A DNA stretch of 16,716 nucleotides from Clostridia bacterium (lineage in GTDB: Bacteria; Bacillota; Clostridia; Lachnospirales; Cellulosilyticaceae): positions 1 through 16,716 of the forward strand of contig JAQSYC010000037.1 in assembly GCA_029256345.1 (NCBI GenBank), read 5' to 3'. Numbering within the stretch: position 1 is the first letter of the stretch; each line of letters starts with the position of its first letter. This document shows, piece by piece, positions 12,599-16,716 of this stretch. The translations under genes and the position numbers were made by a program. A model generated the notes under the pieces. It worked only from the letters and a program-made list of their open reading frames with translations, was not told the origin of the DNA and searched no databases.

Positions 12599-14593
12599 AT
12601 GAAAAGCATTAAAGCTCAAATATTACTCTCAACTGAACTTGTTATTTTAGCCATTATTATTGGATTAAGCACCCTGGCTCTTCAGATCTCAACTAATGCT
12701 GTTAAAAAAACTGCTGATACAACGATGTCAGCTATTGTTCAGCAAGCTGCAAAGGTTGTAGAAAGCCGTATAACTGAACAACTTAATATCATGGAAATGA
12801 TAGCTGTCCGTCCCAATATTTCCAATACCAATATTTCTACTGAATATAAGCTGACCTCGTTGCAAGTAGATGCACAACGTTATGGTTATCTAAAAATAGG
12901 AATAGCCGATTTAACTGGAAATGCTAAGTTTAGTGATGCATCTGCTACCAATGTTTCTGACAGGGACTACTTTAAAAAAGCTATAGAAGGTATACCAGTT
13001 GTCTCCGATCCCATGTTAAGTAAAACTGATAATCAAATGATTGTGGTTTATGCTGTTCCTTTAACAGAAAATGGACAGGTAGTTGGTGCATTAATCTCCA
13101 CGAAAGCCGGTACTGAGATTAGTTCAATAGTAGACGATATTACCTTTGGACAAACTGGTAGAGCTTTTATGTTGTCTAACACTGGGGTCAAAATAGCTCA
13201 TTATAATAATGACCTGGTTATGAATATGGATAATGACTTTGAAAATATCAAACAAGATAGTACCCTAAAAGAAGTGGTAGCTCTTGAGGAAAAGATGATT
13301 AATGGGGAATCAGGCTCTGGTTCTTATCGCTATAAAGGAGCTGATAAATTCTTAGCTTTCGTGCCCGTTCCTGATACAACTTGGTCTTTAGCTGTTGTAG
13401 TAGAAAATGCTGAGGTTTTTTCAGAACTTACATTTCTTAGGATCATTATCATTGTTATCGCTGTATTATTTTTGGCGATATCCTCTGTTATTACCTACTT
13501 AATCTCAAATAATCTAGCCAGTCGCATCAAAGCTGCTACCCTTTATATTACGCCAATGGGCTCTGGTGACTTTTCTCACCCAATATCTCCTAAACATCTT
13601 ACGATGAAAGATGAAATAGGCCAAGTGATTCGTGCTGTTAATGCCATGCAGCTTTCTATCAAAGAAATGCTGTCATCAGTTATAGCTAACTCTAATAAAA
13701 TTGACCTAGATTCTCAAAATCTTTCTGCTGTATCTGAAGAAATGAGCAGTTCTTCAAGTACTGTTACTATTGCTGTTCAGGAGGTTACCAAAGGTGCTAC
13801 TACTCAGGCCGAGTCACTCACTGCTATTACAGAAGGCTTAACTCAGTTCTCTGATAATCTGGACCATATCATTCAAGATATTCAGACGGTTGATTCAAAC
13901 TCCAATCATATCATGAAACTTGCAGGGGAAAGCACTGAAAAAATTCACCATCTCTCTCAATCGGTAAAAGACACTAATCGTCAGTTTGGAAATTTTGAAA
14001 CACAGATTATTGAATTAGGCAAAAATATTCATAAAATCAGTGAGATAACAAATCTCATTAATGCCATCTCCGACCAAACCAATTTACTTGCACTCAACGC
14101 TGCAATCGAAGCGGCTAGGGCTGGGGAAGCTGGAAAAGGGTTTTCAGTCGTTGCAGAGGAAATACGAAAACTTGCTGAGAATTCCAAAGAATCTTCTGCA
14201 AGTATTTCTTCACTTATTGATACCATTTATACTGAAAATGAAATAATGATTCAAACAACTCAAGCAGTCAGTCAAGATTTTACTAATCAAACAGCTGTTA
14301 TCGATACGACTTTATCGTCTTTTAATACTATCGTAAATGCTGTTAAAGAAACGACTTCCCAGATAAAAAACATTAACGTTTCTGCTGAAAGTATCAATGT
14401 ACAAAAAAATGGTGTGCTTAATCAAGTAGAGCATATTGCTTCCATTTCCGAAGAAACATCTGCTACCTCAGAAGAGATCGCTGCTTCTTCAGAGGAACTA
14501 CATAGTGCCTCCGAAGAAGTTGCCGCTTCGGCAATAAACCTCGGTATCCGAACCAAAGAAATGATGGAAGAAGTTAATAAGTTTAAAGTCTAA
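12599..14593 (+). CDS. Methyl-accepting chemotaxis protein (dCache sensor, HAMP, signalling domain)
   Basis: A 664-residue membrane chemoreceptor that controls CheA activity in response to an outside ligand. The first membrane helix is at residues 8-30. The extracellular sensor (about 35-275) looks like a double Cache domain, with SDRDYFKKAIEG and a later FGQTGRAFMLSNTG. A second membrane helix is at 280-302, then a HAMP region to about 355. The cytoplasmic coiled-coil signalling domain (about 375-640) has the conserved tip ISDQTNLLALNAAIEAARAGE and GFSVVAEEIRKLAE. Glu/Gln-Ser-rich stretches such as EETSATSEEIAASSEEL are likely methylation regions. There is no C-terminal pentapeptide tether. 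GAAAGGA lies about 11 bases before ATG. Ligand is unknown; Cache sensors often bind amino acids or organic acids. It is the second gene of the switch-controlled pair. Confidence 0.95.
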   Translation: MKSIKAQILLSTELVILAIIIGLSTLALQISTNAVKKTADTTMSAIVQQAAKVVESRITEQLNIMEMIAVRPNISNTNISTEYKLTSLQVDAQRYGYLKIGIADLTGNAKFSDASATNVSDRDYFKKAIEGIPVVSDPMLSKTDNQMIVVYAVPLTENGQVVGALISTKAGTEISSIVDDITFGQTGRAFMLSNTGVKIAHYNNDLVMNMDNDFENIKQDSTLKEVVALEEKMINGESGSGSYRYKGADKFLAFVPVPDTTWSLAVVVENAEVFSELTFLRIIIIVIAVLFLAISSVITYLISNNLASRIKAATLYITPMGSGDFSHPISPKHLTMKDEIGQVIRAVNAMQLSIKEMLSSVIANSNKIDLDSQNLSAVSEEMSSSSSTVTIAVQEVTKGATTQAESLTAITEGLTQFSDNLDHIIQDIQTVDSNSNHIMKLAGESTEKIHHLSQSVKDTNRQFGNFETQIIELGKNIHKISEITNLINAISDQTNLLALNAAIEAARAGEAGKGFSVVAEEIRKLAENSKESSASISSLIDTIYTENEIMIQTTQAVSQDFTNQTAVIDTTLSSFNTIVNAVKETTSQIKNINVSAESINVQKNGVLNQVEHIASISEETSATSEEIAASSEELHSASEEVAASAINLGIRTKEMMEEVNKFKV

Positions 14594-14616
14594 TTCACCA
14601 ACCCGATCCCCCTAAA

Positions 14617-14656
14617 AAAGCCCCCCCTTATAGAAACAACTCTATAAGGGGGCTTT
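14617..14656. terminator. Bidirectional terminator between the chemoreceptor and riboflavin operons
   Basis: CCCCC-TTATAGA and TCTATAA-GGGGG pair around the loop AACAAC, extended by AAAG/CTTT across a two-C bulge. A T-rich CTTTCATTTTATAG follows on the plus strand and CTTTTTTAG on the minus strand, so it can end both convergent transcripts. Confidence 0.9.
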
Positions 14657-14667
14657 CATTTTATAGT

Positions 14668-15327
14668 TTATAAATATTTTCTCAGTTCCCTAATATCAGC
14701 AATAACCATATCAGCGGTATCTAGTTCTCCTGCTACAGCAAAGCCATACGTACATCCTATCGTATAAATACCATTTTTTTTGCCTGCTTCAATATCTTGT
14801 TGTCTGTCTCCTATGATAACACTTTCTTTTGGATACTGATCTTTTATCTCTGCGAGTATCTCGTGTTTTGGAATAAAATGATAGTCATCCGAACATATCA
14901 ATGCCTCAAAATAGTTGTCTAGTCCAAATATCTTATTATGATACTCCTTATAATACTTTTTACAATTGCTGATAAAGACAAGTTGGTATCCTTTGTCTTT
15001 CAAATACTGCAAGGTCTCTGTTGCCCCTTTATAAAGAATGGGTTTGTCAGATTTAATCTGTTGTTTCATTTCTTCACCAATGATTTCACTGCACTGCTCT
15101 CTTAGATCAAGGCTTAAGCTTGGCATAAAGTTTTCCCACATAGCCTGCGGATTAAAACCCAACCAATAACTTATTTCTTTGTCTGACCATTCTCTCTCCT
15201 CTGCAAATCCTTTCTCTACAAGAAATGCATAAGCTTTTCTAAAACTTGGAGCATATAGTTTAATACTATCATGCAGTGTGCCGTCATAATCAAAAAATAG
15301 TGTTTTTATACTCTTAAACGGTATCAA
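14668..15327 (-). CDS. HAD-superfamily (subfamily IA) phosphatase, last gene of the riboflavin operon
   Basis: A 219-residue cytosolic hydrolase of the phosphoglycolate phosphatase-like class. Motif I is FFDYDGTLHDS with the nucleophile Asp13 and acid/base Asp15. Motif II is Ser120 in LVFISNC, the motif III lysine is probably Lys154 in FIPKHEIL, and motif IV is IGDRQQDIEAG with Asp174 and Asp178. A helical cap fills residues ~20-95. The start is a TTG, supported by AGGAG eight bases upstream and by the lack of any other start before motif I. It begins 17 bp after ribH in the same direction. This makes it a candidate for the phosphatase that removes phosphate from the ribityl-aminouracil intermediate before RibH. 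That role is inference; it could equally be a general sugar-phosphate phosphatase. Confidence 0.85.
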   Translation of the reverse strand: MIPFKSIKTLFFDYDGTLHDSIKLYAPSFRKAYAFLVEKGFAEEREWSDKEISYWLGFNPQAMWENFMPSLSLDLREQCSEIIGEEMKQQIKSDKPILYKGATETLQYLKDKGYQLVFISNCKKYYKEYHNKIFGLDNYFEALICSDDYHFIPKHEILAEIKDQYPKESVIIGDRQQDIEAGKKNGIYTIGCTYGFAVAGELDTADMVIADIRELRKYL

Positions 15328-15344
15328 AGTCTACACTCCTATTC

Positions 15345-15806
15345 TTAAAACTGTCTTAAAAGATTAGCCATCTCAATAGCTGTAACCGCTGCATCATACC
15401 CCTTATTGCCCGCTTTAGTACCGGCTCTTTCTATAGCTTGTTCAATGGTATCGGTAGTCAGAACGCCAAATATAACTGGCATTCCAGTTTGGAGTGATAC
15501 ACTAGCTACCCCTTTGGTTACTTCGCTTGATACATAATCAAAATGAGGTGTGGAGCCTCTTATGACTGCTCCAAGGCAGATGACCGCATCATATTTTTTA
15601 GCCTCTGCCATTTTCTTAGCAATGAGTGGAATTTCAAAAGCGCCAGGCACCCATGCCATTTCTATATCTTCTTCCCTAGCTCCATGTCTTAGTAATCCAT
15701 CAATTGCTCCAGACAAAAGTTTTGATCCTATGAATTCATTAAATCTGCCTACAACCACTCCAAACTTTAGTCCTTGTGCAACAAGCTTACCTTCAATTGT
15801 TTTCAT
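15345..15806 (-). CDS. ribH: 6,7-dimethyl-8-ribityllumazine synthase
   Basis: This enzyme condenses 5-amino-6-ribitylaminouracil with 3,4-dihydroxybutanone 4-phosphate to lumazine, the penultimate step of riboflavin synthesis. It usually forms 60-subunit capsids. The 153-residue length is standard. Visible signatures are VVGRFNEFI near the N-terminus, WVPGAFEIP at 52-60, LGAVIRGSTPHFDYV with catalytic His88, FGVLTTDTIEQA, and the C-terminal GNKGYDAAVTAIEMANLL. The ATG directly abuts the ribBA stop codon, with GAGGAGG inside the end of ribBA, so the two genes are tightly coupled. RibD and riboflavin synthase, if present, must lie beyond the right edge. Confidence 0.97.
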   Translation of the reverse strand: MKTIEGKLVAQGLKFGVVVGRFNEFIGSKLLSGAIDGLLRHGAREEDIEMAWVPGAFEIPLIAKKMAEAKKYDAVICLGAVIRGSTPHFDYVSSEVTKGVASVSLQTGMPVIFGVLTTDTIEQAIERAGTKAGNKGYDAAVTAIEMANLLRQF

Positions 15807-16716
15807 TTATTGTTCCTCCTCAAATTTTAGCAGATGTCCTAGTTTTTGTTGCTTGGTCTTTAAGTAATACACATTTCTTTCATTATGATTCATTTGTATG
15901 GGGACTCTCTGAGTAATCTCTATACCAAACCCTGATAGTCCTTTTATCTTTTTGGGGTTATTGGTCATGAGTCTAACCTTTTTGATACCTAAGTCAGCTA
16001 GAATCTGTGCACCTATTCCATAGTCTCTCATATCCGCTGGAAAGCCTAAAGCTACATTAGCTTCCACTGTATCAAGCCCTTCATCTTGAAGACCATAGGC
16101 TTTTATTTTGTTAATAAGCCCTATGCCTCTTCCTTCTTGTCTCATATACAGAAGCACGCCCCTCCCCTCCGCTTCGATTGCCCTCATAGCCTGCGCATAT
16201 TGCTCTCCGCAATCACATCGCCTAGAACCAAAGGCATCTCCTGTCAGGCATTCTGAATGGACTCTGACAAGTATAGGCTCATCATCTGTAACGTTGCCTT
16301 TAACCAAAGCCACATGATGCTCTCCGTTCAGAGTGTTCTCATAGCCAACCATTTTAAAATCTCCATACTTAGTTGGCAGTTTAGCTTCTGCAGCCCGCTT
16401 GACATAGACTTCATTTTTTCTTCTAAAATCAATGAGATCAGCGATGGTTATGATTTTCAATTGGTGCTCTTTAATATACGCCATCAGTTCAGGAGTCCTT
16501 GCCATTGTGCCATCCTCATTCATGATTTCGCAGATAACCCCTGCTGGATAGAGACCCGCCAGCTGTGCCAGGTCCACCGCTGCCTCTGTGTGTCCAGCTC
16601 TTTTTAAAACACCACCCTTTTTAGACTCTAGCGGAAACATATGTCCAGGTCTTTTAAAATCTTTATCTGTTGCCTGAGGGTCAAGCACTTTCTGGACGGT
16701 TACTGCTCTTTCATGA
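15807..16716 (-). CDS. ribBA: Bifunctional 3,4-dihydroxybutanone-4-phosphate synthase / GTP cyclohydrolase II, N-terminus outside the window
   Basis: This protein makes both early riboflavin precursors: the C4 unit from ribulose 5-phosphate (RibB) and the pyrimidine from GTP (RibA). The frame is open to the right edge and reads HERAVTVQKVLDPQA there, a stretch from inside the RibB domain. A GTG at 16688 is therefore not the true start, and roughly the first 100 residues are missing. The rest of RibB shows the conserved RPGHMFPL and GHTEAAVDLA. The GTP cyclohydrolase II domain follows with the zinc site SECLTGDAFGSRRCDCGEQ (three Cys), the catalytic MRQEGRGIGL, and NNPKKI near the end. No FMN riboswitch is visible; it would lie upstream of the operon, outside the window. 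Confidence 0.96.
   Translation of the reverse strand, partial: HERAVTVQKVLDPQATDKDFKRPGHMFPLESKKGGVLKRAGHTEAAVDLAQLAGLYPAGVICEIMNEDGTMARTPELMAYIKEHQLKIITIADLIDFRRKNEVYVKRAAEAKLPTKYGDFKMVGYENTLNGEHHVALVKGNVTDDEPILVRVHSECLTGDAFGSRRCDCGEQYAQAMRAIEAEGRGVLLYMRQEGRGIGLINKIKAYGLQDEGLDTVEANVALGFPADMRDYGIGAQILADLGIKKVRLMTNNPKKIKGLSGFGIEITQRVPIQMNHNERNVYYLKTKQQKLGHLLKFEEEQ

Noticed and set aside
14029..14246. Open frames opposite and shifted within the chemoreceptor signalling domain
   Set aside because: They lie within a strongly conserved coding region, lack ribosome binding sites and have no recognisable protein features.
16257..16607. Open frame opposite ribBA
   Set aside because: It is antisense to a clearly conserved enzyme and has no initiation signal.

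Overview
The window comes from an AT-rich, low-GC Gram-positive anaerobe. It is almost certainly a member of the Clostridia, and a Lachnospiraceae/Cellulosilyticum-like genome would fit. The evidence is a single-chain pyruvate:ferredoxin oxidoreductase, a Bacillus/Clostridium-type pyruvate kinase with a C-terminal phosphohistidine domain, strong AGGAGG ribosome binding sites, frequent GTG/TTG starts, and hairpin-plus-T-run terminators. The exact genus is inference.

Left part (1-9598), mostly on the minus strand. A gene fragment enters from the left edge on the plus strand and meets a bidirectional terminator. A minus-strand operon follows: pyk (pyruvate kinase), an aromatic-acid-exporter-type membrane protein, and ppnP (nucleoside phosphorylase). 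Further right lie a DUF2225 zinc-ribbon protein, an acetate/succinate-type GPR1/FUN34/YaaH transporter, the large nifJ gene, and a small DsrE-family protein. Pyruvate kinase makes pyruvate, PFOR turns it into acetyl-CoA, and the transporter family moves the acetate end product, so much of this half is fermentative central metabolism. The nifJ promoter is overlaid by a perfect 8-bp inverted repeat that looks like an operator.

Middle part (9723-14656). An OhrR-type MarR regulator with the peroxide-sensing cysteine reads leftwards. Next is an 800-bp segment bounded by two perfect 35-bp inverted repeats (10434-10468 and 11199-11233) that encloses a FimB/FimE-sized tyrosine recombinase. Each repeat is itself a core-site-like imperfect palindrome. 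The right repeat contains the start codon and first ten codons of an HD-GYP c-di-GMP phosphodiesterase gene. The best promoter for that gene lies inside the segment, so inversion should switch the HD-GYP gene and the following methyl-accepting chemotaxis protein off and on. This self-contained, apparently phase-variable c-di-GMP/chemotaxis switch is the main discovery of the window. In the orientation shown the promoter points at the HD-GYP gene (predicted ON).

Right part (14668-16716), minus strand. Riboflavin genes ribBA (cut by the right edge) and ribH are followed closely by a HAD phosphatase. This is a candidate for the often unassigned dephosphorylation step of riboflavin synthesis. The operon meets the chemoreceptor gene at a strong bidirectional terminator.
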